Positions 24,318 through 31,791 of a DNA stretch of 60,852 nucleotides are shown one piece after another. The notes under the pieces were generated by a model. That model ran no database searches. It saw only the letters and a program-made list of their open reading frames with translations, and was not told the DNA's origin. Location: positions 1 through 60,852 of IMG/VR virus record IMGVR_UViG_3300035156_000177; one strand, written 5' to 3'. Origin of the DNA: a virus. The position numbers and the translations under genes were made by a program. Each line of letters opens with the position of its first letter. Positions within the stretch are counted from its first letter, which is position 1.

Positions 24318-24538
24318 GCTGGTGGCGCTGGAGGCGCTCAGAGCCCCGCAGACGCTCCTGGGAGGATTGGCCCGCCCCGGGCTCCGCAGACGCTCCTGGC
24401 CCCGCCAGGGCCCCGGGATCTGACCCTGTAGCCGAAGGGGTGGACCCCGGGATGACCGTCGTGTCGCCCCAGGGGATCCGGCTCGTCAAGCAGCCCGACG
24501 GGTCTTTCACCAACGCCGACCCCATCAACCTGCCCTGA
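24314..24538 (+). CDS. hypothetical protein
   Basis: 74 residues from GTG 24314. Basic Trp/Arg-rich start (SWWRWRRSEPRRRSW), Pro/Ala-rich centre, and a C-terminal MTVVSPQGIRLVKQPDG. A 16-bp direct repeat (24346 and 24384) lies in its first half. Last gene before the terminator at 24551. Unknown. Confidence 0.55.
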   Translation: MSWWRWRRSEPRRRSWEDWPAPGSADAPGPARAPGSDPVAEGVDPGMTVVSPQGIRLVKQPDGSFTNADPINLP

Positions 24539-24550
24539 TGGAGACCTGCA

Positions 24551-24581
24551 GAAGGGGCCGGTCGTGATGACCGGCCCCTTC
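24551..24581. terminator. bidirectional terminator
   Basis: Perfect 13-bp stem GAAGGGGCCGGTC / GACCGGCCCCTTC (24551-24563, 24569-24581) with loop GTGAT, between a plus gene ending at 24538 and a minus gene ending at 24600. No long T run, but position and strength fit a shared terminator. Confidence 0.75.
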
Positions 24582-24599
24582 GCTTTCAAGCGGCGAGGA

Positions 24600-24983
24600 C
24601 TACCAGCCGCCGGCGCCCCGATGGTTCAGGTACACCGACGTGGCGATCGCGGTGGGTGTCCGCCAGCAGCGGGTGCTGTCGGAGTACCGGATGATGTACC
24701 ACGGGGACGCCGACCCCGACGTGCGGGCGACGATGAGGATCGACCCCACCGACCCCACCCCGTGAGCCAGCTCGCCGACGTCGACGAAGTCCCGGGTGCC
24801 GGTGCAGTTGTTGGAGTGGTAGGCGTACAGCGCGGTGTTCGACCGGCTGGAGTTCCCCAGGACGGTCACCGCCTGAGGTGTGGCCGGTGCCGGCTCGGGT
24901 GCGGCCGCCTCCGCTGTGGACGCCAGTGCCCCGGACAGGGCCAAGCCTGCGGTGACGATCGCTGCGGCCTTGAGTGTGTTCAT
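24600..24983 (-). CDS. secreted protein, lone minus-strand gene
   Basis: 127 residues; ATG at 24983 chosen because GAGGAG precedes it on the minus strand and it starts a signal peptide (MNTLKAAAIVTAGLALSGAL, cut probably after ASTAEA near 31). The mature part is small and beta-rich with cysteines in NNCTGTRDF and STRCW, likely one disulfide, and many Ser/Tyr/Thr. It resembles small secreted actinobacterial proteins. As a monocistronic gene opposite to its surroundings, flanked by a terminator and a divergent promoter, it has the layout of a lysogenic-conversion or moron gene. Confidence 0.78.
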   Translation of the reverse strand: MNTLKAAAIVTAGLALSGALASTAEAAAPEPAPATPQAVTVLGNSSRSNTALYAYHSNNCTGTRDFVDVGELAHGVGSVGSILIVARTSGSASPWYIIRYSDSTRCWRTPTAIATSVYLNHRGAGGW

Positions 24984-25062
24984 GCTGCTCCTCGATCTCG
25001 TCCCCCGAGATCGGAACATCCGATGCGCCCACTGTGTCCGGCACGAGGGTCATCTCACCCGG

Positions 25063-25068
25063 TAACGT
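25063..25068 (+). promoter_or_regulatory. -10 box of a leaderless transcript
   Basis: TAACGT lies 7 bases before ATG 25076 with no Shine-Dalgarno between; the same arrangement as at 4481 and 27761. No clear -35. It is in the 92-base divergent region with the secreted-protein gene. Confidence 0.45.
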
Positions 25069-25075
25069 GGGATCC

Positions 25076-25345
25076 ATGGCCTACGACCCGCTCAACTCCG
25101 CGAAGAACCGTGACCCCAGTGAGTTCGGCGGGTCCGCGGGCCACCCCCAGCCGCTGGCCATGGGCCACGTCGAGCTCACCCCGCAGGAGAAGCGGATGAT
25201 CGTCCAGCGCGAGACCATCGCCTCGGCCGGCGTCATGGAGGACCTCGACCCCACCGACGAGCACTACGCCGCGGTGATCGACCTCGCCGAGAAGCGGCGC
25301 GACATCTACCGCTCCGGCCACTCCCTGGGGGATGCACTGTCATGA
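25076..25345 (+). CDS. hypothetical protein
   Basis: 89 residues. Starts MAYDPLNSAKNRDPSEFGG; helical with acidic stretches; no recognised domain. First gene of the 25-27.6 kb operon ending with the terminase small subunit. ATGA overlap with the next gene. Confidence 0.75.
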   Translation: MAYDPLNSAKNRDPSEFGGSAGHPQPLAMGHVELTPQEKRMIVQRETIASAGVMEDLDPTDEHYAAVIDLAEKRRDIYRSGHSLGDALS

Positions 25346-25551
25346 GGTTCTGGACCATCGTCACTTCGGGCTACCCGATCTCTGAGATCTCGAATCGTCT
25401 GCAGGAATGGGCGTGGCGCGAGGCCGCGCATCGGCTTCCTCGACGTTTGGCGTACTGGTCGTTCATTGACAGTGGGATTCGCGCTCTGGGCCCGAACGAC
25501 GTGGTCCCTGAGGCCCGCTACATGGACTTGCTGGAGAGGCTGGAGAAGTGA
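25342..25551 (+). CDS. hypothetical protein
   Basis: 69 residues, coupled start. Trp/Arg-rich amphipathic helices (LQEWAWREAAHRLPRRLAYW). Codon use is a little less GC-biased than its neighbours. Unknown. Confidence 0.62.
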   Translation: MRFWTIVTSGYPISEISNRLQEWAWREAAHRLPRRLAYWSFIDSGIRALGPNDVVPEARYMDLLERLEK

Positions 25552-26081
25552 GGCTCGTGGAGCCCACGCCGTACATGCTCGACCAGGCCGCGGCGCACTT
25601 CCTCGAGCAGGTCGAGCTCACCGAGTCGGGGCTGCTGCCCGCCGGCGAGTCCGAGATTCAGCACACCTACCGCGGCGAGGAGGGGTGCGGGGTGTTCTTC
25701 TACCCCGACCGCAAGTTCGCCACCGGCACCAGGGAGCAGGCCTGTGTCGCCCAGTTCATCCCCATCGTCAACCGCTCCACCCACCCTGCCGACTCGTTCG
25801 AGTTCGACTACGAGGCCATGGAGCGCGCGATCCGCTGGGAGTACACCGGCGCCCCGTCGGGGTTCGTCCAGGTCGTGCACTCCCACCTCGACGACTCCGC
25901 TCCCAGCCCCGAGGACTTTGCCATGGTCGACGCCCTGGCGGACGGCATGGACAGCCACCCCATCTGGCACCCCACCGAGGCGCACAAGCTCTTCTGCATC
26001 CCGTCAAAGCGCTGGATCGACTTCTCCTCCACCGTGGCCGAGGACACGTTCTCCGCCTCCACCAACCAGGGCCGCCTGTGA
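25548..26081 (+). CDS. JAB/MPN (JAMM) metalloprotease-like protein
   Basis: 177 residues from GTG 25548. The metal and catalytic residues of the prokaryotic JAB family are visible: Glu in GEEGCGVFF (43-51), then HSHLDDSAPSPED (111-123) matching the H-x-H...S-x-x-D motif with one residue fewer than usual between HSH and Ser. The surrounding pattern (NRSTHP..SFEFD, then VQVVHSHLDDSAP) closely follows the JAB domain of lambda K-type tail proteins. It lies far from the tail genes and lacks an NlpC domain, so it may be a soluble isopeptidase or processing protease. Confidence 0.72.
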   Translation: MRLVEPTPYMLDQAAAHFLEQVELTESGLLPAGESEIQHTYRGEEGCGVFFYPDRKFATGTREQACVAQFIPIVNRSTHPADSFEFDYEAMERAIRWEYTGAPSGFVQVVHSHLDDSAPSPEDFAMVDALADGMDSHPIWHPTEAHKLFCIPSKRWIDFSSTVAEDTFSASTNQGRL

Positions 26082-26236
26082 AGCGCAAGGCCGACAAGGA
26101 CCTCGAGGTCGCGCGCCTCAAGGCGGTCCTCGCCGAGGGACTGGACGCGCACGACCTGCAGCTGTGGAAGAAGGGCAGCATCCAGACCGGCGCGAAGAAG
26201 GTCCACCGCATCCTCGCCGCGCGGGGTCTGCTGTGA
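26078..26236 (+). CDS. 52-residue hypothetical protein
   Basis: GTG 26078 overlapping the previous stop. Basic and helical (KADKDLEVARLKAVLAEGLD), possibly DNA- or protein-binding. Ends in a GTGA overlap with the nuclease gene. Confidence 0.6.
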   Translation: MKRKADKDLEVARLKAVLAEGLDAHDLQLWKKGSIQTGAKKVHRILAARGLL

Positions 26237-26658
26237 CGACGCTGCAGCACATCCGCAAGGTGATCACCCTGCTCCCGGTGCGGGTCGTCGACGGCGACTC
26301 GTGGTGGTGCTACGTCGACCAGGACTTCCGCGAGATCGGCTACCACGAGTTCCGCCTGGACGGCTGGGACACCCCGGAGAAACAGGGCCCGCTGGTCACC
26401 CCGTTCGAGCGGGAGAAGGCGCGCCAGGCCACCGAGGACGTGCGCGAGTGGTGGGCCTACGCCATCGACCACGACCTGACCGTCTACGTCAAGACCAAGC
26501 CCGACCCCGAGAAGTACGGGCGCTGGCTCGCCGGCCTGTGGGCCGAGGACGAGCACGAGGTCGAGACACACCTGGGCCCGCACCTGTTCACCCTCGGTCT
26601 CGCCGTCCCCTCCAGGGGCACCGCGGGCAACCGCTGGCGGGACACCTACCGTGGCTGA
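26233..26658 (+). CDS. staphylococcal nuclease-like (thermonuclease family) protein
   Basis: 141 residues from GTG 26233. VRVVDGDSWW (16-25), FRLDGWDTPEKQG (40-52) and KYGRWLAGLW (94-103) supply the equivalents of the metal-binding Asp residues, catalytic Arg35, Asp40-Thr41, Glu43 and Arg87 of staphylococcal nuclease. All key residues appear present, so it should be active on DNA or RNA with calcium. No signal peptide is seen, so it would act in the cytoplasm, for instance on host DNA. Confidence 0.82.
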   Translation: MTTLQHIRKVITLLPVRVVDGDSWWCYVDQDFREIGYHEFRLDGWDTPEKQGPLVTPFEREKARQATEDVREWWAYAIDHDLTVYVKTKPDPEKYGRWLAGLWAEDEHEVETHLGPHLFTLGLAVPSRGTAGNRWRDTYRG

Positions 26659-26914
26659 CAACGACGAGCTCCGCGCGGCTATCGAGAAGGCGTGCCAGGG
26701 CGAGGCGCTGACCAAGAGTGACGAGATCATTAAAGACCTGCTGCTGCTCGAGTTTGTGGTGGTGGCCTGCCGCAAGGGCTTCGACGACGAAGGCAAGGAG
26801 ATCACCCAGATCGTCCTGATCCCTGACGGTGGAGCCGACCACCAGATCGCCGGCCTGCTGCGCAACGCAACGTTGCGCATGGATCTCGAAATGATGGATG
26901 TCTACGGTGAGTAA
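26651..26914 (+). CDS. hypothetical protein
   Basis: 87 residues from GTG 26651, overlapping the nuclease end by 8 bases. Helical N terminus, central LLLLEFVVVACRKGFDDEGK then strands; no family recognised. Short proteins like this often precede the terminase in actinophages. Confidence 0.7.
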   Translation: MADNDELRAAIEKACQGEALTKSDEIIKDLLLLEFVVVACRKGFDDEGKEITQIVLIPDGGADHQIAGLLRNATLRMDLEMMDVYGE

Positions 26915-27065
26915 CGTCCACGTCGAGCCGATCAACGACCTGATCGAGCACCAGGACGAGGACTGCCCGTGCGGTCCCGAGACAGAGCCCGTGCCGCGCG
27001 AAGACGGTAGCATCGGCTGGCTGATCATTCACCACTCCCTCGACGGCAGAGAGCTCAACGAATGA
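26907..27065 (+). CDS. small conserved phage protein
   Basis: 52 residues from GTG 26907. Contains DEDCPCGPET and ends in GWLIIHHSLDGREL, a C-terminal pattern I recall from many actinobacteriophage small proteins lying just before terminase genes. Function unknown; the CxC could bind metal. ATGA overlap with the terminase small subunit gene. Confidence 0.7.
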   Translation: MSNVHVEPINDLIEHQDEDCPCGPETEPVPREDGSIGWLIIHHSLDGRELNE

Positions 27066-27622
27066 CCGCGGTGGCACCGGAGGGGCGCCAGCAGTGGGGC
27101 GGCAAGAAGCGGGTGCGCAAGAAGCGGGCCAAGGTTCCCGAGCGCTACCAGCAGCTGATCGACGGGGTGATCACCGTCGACGACCTGGACGACGACGAGA
27201 TCGCGCGCGGCCAGCTGCGCAACCGCAACGGCGGGTTCTCCTCGCCGCCGCAGGCGATCCCCTGGGTGATGCACGACGCGCTGAGGGCCAGCATGGAGCG
27301 CCGGATCCAGCGCCAGCTGATGAGCAAGATGACCGAGGTCACCGACGCCCTGATCAAGATCGCCACCAACGACTACGGCAGCGCTGAGGCCCGGGTGAAG
27401 GCCATGGCGCTGATCTTCGACCGGGCTCTGGGCAAGGTCCCGGAGAAGTCGGAGAGCAAGGTCACGATCACGGCGAAGTGGGAGGACGCGGCCGCCGGCG
27501 GCCGGTTGTTCATCGACCTCGACGAGCCCGAGGGCGACGTCGTCGACGCCGAGGTGGTGCAGACCCCGGAGATCGAGGCGAAGAACACAGGAACTCGGCA
27601 GCGCTCGGGCATCGTGCTCTGA
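27062..27622 (+). CDS. terminase small subunit (putative)
   Basis: 186 residues. Basic N terminus (GGKKRVRKKRAKVPERYQQL), then ELxxGQLRxxNGGF-type sequence (EIARGQLRNRNGGFSSPP, about 49-66) and a long helical region (MERRIQRQLMSKMTEVTDAL). This pattern is typical of small terminase or terminase-associated proteins in actinophages. It would recognise packaging sites and recruit the large subunit, which here lies 17 kb downstream. Followed by an intrinsic terminator. Confidence 0.62.
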   Translation: MTAVAPEGRQQWGGKKRVRKKRAKVPERYQQLIDGVITVDDLDDDEIARGQLRNRNGGFSSPPQAIPWVMHDALRASMERRIQRQLMSKMTEVTDALIKIATNDYGSAEARVKAMALIFDRALGKVPEKSESKVTITAKWEDAAAGGRLFIDLDEPEGDVVDAEVVQTPEIEAKNTGTRQRSGIVL

Positions 27623-27669
27623 TAACCTGGACGTCGACTCTCTGGGGAGGGATGTCGCCCGAAAGATCA

Positions 27670-27711
27670 AACCCGCTTGCTGGCCCCCAACCGACGGCAG
27701 GCGGGTTTTTT
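27670..27711 (+). terminator. intrinsic terminator
   Basis: AACCCGCTTGC (27670-27680) pairs with GCAGGCGGGTT (27697-27707) with one wobble; six T residues (27706-27711) follow. Textbook rho-independent terminator after the terminase small subunit operon. Confidence 0.9.
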
Positions 27712-27735
27712 CTTGCCCGGACACGGTGTCGGGCT

Positions 27736-27766
27736 GTAGCGCACTAGTGCTGTCCAGTGCTACGGT
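27736..27766 (+). promoter_or_regulatory. operator-like site and leaderless promoter
   Basis: GTAGCGCACTA (27736-27746) is identical to a sequence in the control region of the antisense operon (34470-34480, other strand). It overlaps a 10-bp palindrome GCACTAGTGC and sits where the -35 should be. A TACGGT -10 box (27761-27766) lies 6 bases before ATG 27773, giving a leaderless message. Confidence 0.55.
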
Positions 27767-27772
27767 GAGGGC

Positions 27773-28027
27773 ATGTCATCCTACCTATCAGAAGCTGACC
27801 GCCGCATCCTCGAGAAGGACCTTCCCGAGACCAAGCCCAAGGACCCCGAGCCCCCGGAGGACCACGACGACGACGACGAAGACGGTGGAGGCGGTGGTGG
27901 ACTGCACTTCCACCTCGACGGGCTCTTCGCCGCGATCGCCGTGATCGCGTCGGTCTACATGATCACCCGGGCCCTGGTCCTGATCTTCGCCCCGGAGGCG
28001 GCGTGGGCCCTGCTGAGCCACCCGTGA
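27773..28027 (+). CDS. single-pass membrane protein
   Basis: 84 residues. N-terminal charged region rich in Asp/Glu/Pro, a DDDDEDGGGGGG linker, then one membrane helix (LFAAIAVIASVYMITRALVL, about 51-70). Leaderless start. First gene of the small accessory operon facing the antisense FtsK operon. Unknown role. Confidence 0.75.
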   Translation: MSSYLSEADRRILEKDLPETKPKDPEPPEDHDDDDEDGGGGGGLHFHLDGLFAAIAVIASVYMITRALVLIFAPEAAWALLSHP

Positions 28028-28356
28028 TCACGGGCTACAACCTCAGCAGGATCGCCTTCGGCGCCGACCCCAGCCCGGTCGAGCCGTTCGCTGAGCGCAC
28101 GCCCGGCCAGCTCTGGCACCACCTGCTGACCCTCGACCCCAACGAGCGCCTCGAGGTCCTGGCCAACCTGCAGGAGTCGGCGCGCCTGGGCTACGAGAGC
28201 GTCGTCCAGGACCTCCGGGGCAAGGCCGACTACCTGGCGCGCATCGAGGCCGCGCGGTCGAAGGTGGCGTGGTCACCGCCGGCCGAGGAGGACTGCATGT
28301 GCCGGGGTGCGTTCCACTACCCCAACTGCCCGCACGGCCCGAAGGACGGGGAGTGA
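28024..28356 (+). CDS. hypothetical protein with C-terminal cysteine motif
   Basis: 110 residues from GTG 28024 (GTGA overlap). Helical body, then CMCRGAFHYPNCPHG near the C terminus, a compact Cys/His zinc-binding pattern. Not recognised. Confidence 0.7.
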   Translation: MITGYNLSRIAFGADPSPVEPFAERTPGQLWHHLLTLDPNERLEVLANLQESARLGYESVVQDLRGKADYLARIEAARSKVAWSPPAEEDCMCRGAFHYPNCPHGPKDGE

Positions 28357-28463
28357 GCACCGCGGCGGGGGTCATCGCCCTGATCCTGATCCCCATCGTG
28401 ATCATCAAAGAGATCCGAGATGCTGTGAGGAGGCACCGTGACAACCGCGGTCGAAAGGGCTAG
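28353..28463 (+). CDS. 36-residue membrane peptide
   Basis: GTG 28353 overlaps the previous stop. Hydrophobic helix (AAGVIALILIPIVIIKEI) followed by a basic tail; a single-pass small membrane protein. Its 3' end overlaps the next start by 26 bases, with the next gene's AGGAGG inside it. Confidence 0.55.
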   Translation: MSTAAGVIALILIPIVIIKEIRDAVRRHRDNRGRKG

Positions 28464-28644
28464 GGCTGACGTCGAGGCCCAGCGCGATCGGCTTGAGGCG
28501 TTCGAGCTGCACCTGCAGACCGTGACCCTGGAGGCGCTCCAGCTGGGTGTGTCGATCACCGAGGCTGCCCGGCAGGCCGGGGTCAACCGGTCGACGATCT
28601 ACCGCTGGCAGGGCGTCAGCGACCACGAGAGGACCCCCGCATGA
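28438..28644 (+). CDS. helix-turn-helix protein
   Basis: 68 residues from GTG 28438, preceded by GAGGAGG. N-terminal coiled helix, then a resolvase-like HTH (SITEAARQAGVNRSTIYRW, about 40-58). A candidate regulator of the two operons that share the GTAGCGCACTA site. Confidence 0.75.
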   Translation: MTTAVERARADVEAQRDRLEAFELHLQTVTLEALQLGVSITEAARQAGVNRSTIYRWQGVSDHERTPA

Positions 28645-28922
28645 TGAGCAACGAGCCCGTCGCCGATTCCGCCCAGCCCACGATCATCAACGCCTTGGAG
28701 AGGCAGGAGAAGGCGCTCGCACAACTGCTCGAGGCGACCAACCACCTCGAGTCGAAACTGGGCCACATTCTCTTGCCTGAACAAGAGAGCGAGTCCAAGC
28801 AGGTCGTCACCCCCGTTGACGATTCGAACACGTCCTTGGTGCGCTCCCGGGTGGAGGTAGCCACGTATCGCATCGGAAGCCTGGCTCGATGCTTGCGTGA
28901 TCTGGTCGATCGCATCGAGTAG
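28641..28922 (+). CDS. coiled-coil hypothetical protein
   Basis: 93 residues, ATGA overlap with the HTH gene. Helical with heptads (LERQEKALAQLLEATNHLES), acidic. Codon use is less GC-biased than in the core phage genes. Last gene before the bidirectional terminator. Confidence 0.65.
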   Translation: MMSNEPVADSAQPTIINALERQEKALAQLLEATNHLESKLGHILLPEQESESKQVVTPVDDSNTSLVRSRVEVATYRIGSLARCLRDLVDRIE

Positions 28923-28933
28923 TCCTGACAACG

Positions 28934-28972
28934 ACAAAGCCCCCGTCCCTGTGAGGAGGACGGGGGCTTTGT
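28934..28972. terminator. strong bidirectional terminator
   Basis: Perfect 15-bp stem: left arm 28934-28948 (ACAAAGCCCCCGTCC), right arm 28958-28972, 9-base loop. It stands between the plus operon ending at 28922 and the minus operon ending at 28978. The AAAG/CTTT ends supply short A/T tracts on both sides. Confidence 0.9.
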
Positions 28973-28977
28973 GCTGT

Positions 28978-29232
28978 CTACGACCGGGCGATCAGCTGTT
29001 TGATCCTCTCACGGGACGCGCCGGCCTTCTTGACCCGGTCCTCGCCCCAGCCCTTGGCCAGCAGCCCGTCGCGGACCATCTGCTCGATCTCGGCGTAGGT
29101 GAGGTTGGCGTCGCGGTGCAGGCACGCCATCGACGCGGCGCTGGACCGCATCCGCTTGGCCACCTCGTCCTCGGCGCGGAGCTTGACGTGGAAGTCCTGG
29201 ACCACCGAGGCGACCAGGTCCGCCACGATCAC
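28978..29232 (-). CDS. hypothetical protein of the antisense operon
   Basis: 84 residues from GTG at 29232, overlapping the stop of the upstream gene (GTGA). Helical, with an amphipathic N-terminal region (VIVADLVASVVQDFHVKL) and a basic C terminus (GEDRVKKAGASRERIKQL). Last gene of the antisense operon. Not recognised. Confidence 0.7.
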   Translation of the reverse strand: MIVADLVASVVQDFHVKLRAEDEVAKRMRSSAASMACLHRDANLTYAEIEQMVRDGLLAKGWGEDRVKKAGASRERIKQLIARS

Positions 29233-29492
29233 CCGGCGTCCTGACCGGGCAGGCCGGCGATCAGCAGCAGCACGACGATCAGCGGCAGCTCGACGGCGAA
29301 CCAGGTCTGCAGGTAGACCATCGCGGGCACGGTCTGCTTGCGGGTGATGGTCTGCAGCACCCCGCCCTCCCCCCACGACTGCTGGTGTTGGTCACCGTCG
29401 GGCTTCCAGGACGAGACCACGGTCACCAGCCCCGCGATCACTGTGGCGAGGACCGTGGCTACGATCAGCCCCGCCTTGACTCCGATGTTCAT
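29229..29492 (-). CDS. two-helix membrane protein
   Basis: 87 residues, ATG at 29492 in an ATGA overlap with the hydrolase stop. Two membrane segments: KAGLIVATVLATVIAGLVTV (about 6-25) and FAVELPLIVVLLLIAGL (about 66-82). Holin-sized, and it follows a cell-wall hydrolase, so it could be a holin or a membrane partner of the FtsK-like pump. Confidence 0.7.
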   Translation of the reverse strand: MNIGVKAGLIVATVLATVIAGLVTVVSSWKPDGDQHQQSWGEGGVLQTITRKQTVPAMVYLQTWFAVELPLIVVLLLIAGLPGQDAG

Positions 29493-31516
29493 GCTTGTGT
29501 CCCCTTGTCCCTGTTGAATGAGAGGTGGACGTGCCCCTCGTGGTTGGACGCCCCCGAGTAGGGCCGCCATCCGTCTCCTGACCTATCCAAGGTCCAGATC
29601 TGGTTGTTGTGGATCACCTGCTCGACCCCCAGCTGCCGGGCGTTCGCTCGGGCCCAGCGCGAGATGTCGAACCCGAGCTGCTTCCTCGACCCGGTCATGA
29701 TGTCGCAGGCGTGGCCGGTGTAGTGGAACGAGTTGGCTACGTGCCCCGACTTCTGGATCGCGCAGTCGGCGACCCTGACCTTGATCGGGAAGTGCTTCAT
29801 GACCAGCTCGCGGCCGCGCGCGGTGTTCGGGGCCATGTTGTCGGAGCGGATCGGCCAGCCCGCGGGAGGCCCGCCCTTGAGGGTGGCCTTGGCCAGGCTC
29901 GGCGTGCCCTTGGATCCGATCTCGAAGACCCTCAGGCGGCGCTTGTCGCCGGTGAAGACCTTGACCCCGATCATGTTCCCGAAGACACCCTCGGGCTCCC
30001 GGTTGCCCTTCTTCTCGCCCTTGCGGAACCCGACGTCGGTGACGTCGCGGATCCCGATGCGCTTGCCGGTGGTGAACGACCAGGTCTCCATCGAAGCCGG
30101 GCCGTTGGTCTTGCCGGACAGGATGGTCAGGATCTTCCCGCTCACCCCGAACCCCTGCCGCATCCCCGGGGCGGTCTTGATCTGGACCCCGATCTCCTTC
30201 TTGGTGGCCATGTCGTAGAGCCGGTACTTGTTGCCGCGGCGGATGACCGCCCGGTCGGCGTGGGGGTCGATGCTGATCTCGCCGTGCCAGCCGGTCTTGC
30301 TCTGGCTGCCGCCGTCGATCGTCGTCCCGCCCCGGTAGGGGAACGAGACCACGGTGTCGGAGACGTCGGCGTAGACGATGCCCTTGCGGACCCCGATCCC
30401 GGTGGGGTGCATCTCGCCTCGGACACGCATCTCCGAGACCTGCTGGCCGGCGCCGTTGAGCTGGTGGACCACCGCGGCGTTGTTGCCGGTGGTGGCCTTG
30501 GCGACGTACCAGTACGGGCCGTCCTTGGCCATGGTCTGGAAGTTCCCGGCGCCCGAGGGGTTGAGGCTGATGACCTCGCGGACCGTGCCGTTGATGTCGC
30601 CGGTGGCGGTGCCCAGACCGGGGTCGCCGGTCGGCGGCTGGGCGCAGTCGGTGGGGTTGGGCACCGGGTCGTTGGGGTCGGCCTGCATGGCGTTGGGCAG
30701 TTGCTCGACACGGACCCCGGGCTGGTTGGGGACGAGGTTCTCGTACTGCGGCGCGTCGCTCTGGGCGGAGTGCCGGGTCGACCAGGGGTAGTACGGGCTG
30801 CGGCCGTTGGCGACGCTGTCACGCGCCACCTCGAGGGCCTTGCGTGCGTTGGCGTACGGGTCCTGCCAGTTCGGGATCTTCCAGTACTGGTCGTTCAGCT
30901 GCCACATCCCCCGCATGGTCCCGGCTCCCACCGTGGGGCCGACGGCCTTGGGGTTGAACGAGGACTCGTGCTTGGCGATGGCGATGAACATGGCGATCCA
31001 CTTCTTGGGGAACCCCGCCCGGGAGAGGGCGTCGGCGGCCAGCTCGGCGCCGGAGAGCTCCTTGGTGGTCGACAGGCTCGCGGGCTGTACGGTCCCTCCC
31101 CCGCTCTGTGGGGGCGTGCCGGGCTGTTCGACGGGCACGGTGGCCAGGGTGGGGCAGCACGACGCCAGGGCGGCCTCGTAGGACGCCTGGCCGGTGCTCT
31201 GCCAGGCGGCCGACAGCGGCGTCTCGGGGGCGTTGGCGCCGTACTTGACGTGGGCGACGAAGTCCTGGCGCCACATGTCGATGATCCCGATCCCGCCCAT
31301 CACGGTCTTGTGGATCTGGGCGTACGAGGGCTGCTTGCCGGTCTGGCTGATGTCGTGCAGGAACGTCCCGGCGATGCCGGTGTACTCGAGCCCGCGGACG
31401 GCGGGGATGGTGGTGACCTGGGGGCCGCAGTTGACCTTGACCTCGGTCTGGTTGACCGCCACGGCGCCGGCGATGAGGACGGTCGACACGATGATCGGGG
31501 TCCAGTGGACAGACAT
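29489..31516 (-). CDS. membrane-anchored transglycosylase/propeller/peptidase-like protein
   Basis: 675 residues; ATG at 31516 shares a base with the previous stop. An N-terminal membrane anchor (about 6-22) is followed by a lytic transglycosylase-type domain (about 155-250) with catalytic Glu in AKHESSFNP (E184) and GMWQLNDQYW. Next come a beta-propeller (about 307-535) and a C-terminal domain with HYTGHACDIM (598-607) and HEGHVHLSF (659-667), like the ARB_07466-type peptidoglycan domain of actinobacteria. The protein would cut both glycan and peptide of the wall, a VirB1-like role beside the FtsK-like pump. The propeller is related to that in the endolysin (34905). Confidence 0.82.
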   Translation of the reverse strand: MSVHWTPIIVSTVLIAGAVAVNQTEVKVNCGPQVTTIPAVRGLEYTGIAGTFLHDISQTGKQPSYAQIHKTVMGGIGIIDMWRQDFVAHVKYGANAPETPLSAAWQSTGQASYEAALASCCPTLATVPVEQPGTPPQSGGGTVQPASLSTTKELSGAELAADALSRAGFPKKWIAMFIAIAKHESSFNPKAVGPTVGAGTMRGMWQLNDQYWKIPNWQDPYANARKALEVARDSVANGRSPYYPWSTRHSAQSDAPQYENLVPNQPGVRVEQLPNAMQADPNDPVPNPTDCAQPPTGDPGLGTATGDINGTVREVISLNPSGAGNFQTMAKDGPYWYVAKATTGNNAAVVHQLNGAGQQVSEMRVRGEMHPTGIGVRKGIVYADVSDTVVSFPYRGGTTIDGGSQSKTGWHGEISIDPHADRAVIRRGNKYRLYDMATKKEIGVQIKTAPGMRQGFGVSGKILTILSGKTNGPASMETWSFTTGKRIGIRDVTDVGFRKGEKKGNREPEGVFGNMIGVKVFTGDKRRLRVFEIGSKGTPSLAKATLKGGPPAGWPIRSDNMAPNTARGRELVMKHFPIKVRVADCAIQKSGHVANSFHYTGHACDIMTGSRKQLGFDISRWARANARQLGVEQVIHNNQIWTLDRSGDGWRPYSGASNHEGHVHLSFNRDKGTQA

Positions 31517-31791
31517 CACTTCCCCTTCGAGCGCAGGACGAAGCTGAGCAGAATCGAGACGATGCCGACCGCGCAGCACACCAGCTGGACGCTGTTGGGG
31601 AGCGAGGACATCATGGTCCCGCCCAGCGAGCACCCCGTCCCGATGATGCCGAGGTTGGTGCCCAGCGACGCCTTCTTCTGGGGCTGGGGCTGGACGCCCT
31701 TGCTGTCGGCGCGCTCGTAGGTGGTGGCGCGGACGTGGACGGTCTTGCCGTTGCGCGTGTAGCTGTAGGGCTTGCGGTGCACCGTGGTCAT
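31516..31791 (-). CDS. small membrane protein
   Basis: 91 residues, ATG at 31791 overlapping the translocase end by 4 bases. A basic, Tyr/Arg-rich N-terminal half (HRKPYSYTRNGKTVHV) and a C-terminal membrane region (SVQLVCCAVGIVSILLSFVL, about 66-85). Unknown; possibly a membrane partner of the neighbours. Confidence 0.7.
   Translation of the reverse strand: MTTVHRKPYSYTRNGKTVHVRATTYERADSKGVQPQPQKKASLGTNLGIIGTGCSLGGTMMSSLPNSVQLVCCAVGIVSILLSFVLRSKGK

Noticed and set aside
29229-29492. Naming this two-helix protein a second holin
   Set aside because: Size and topology allow it, but there is no family motif, and the r1t-like holin next to the endolysin already fills that role.
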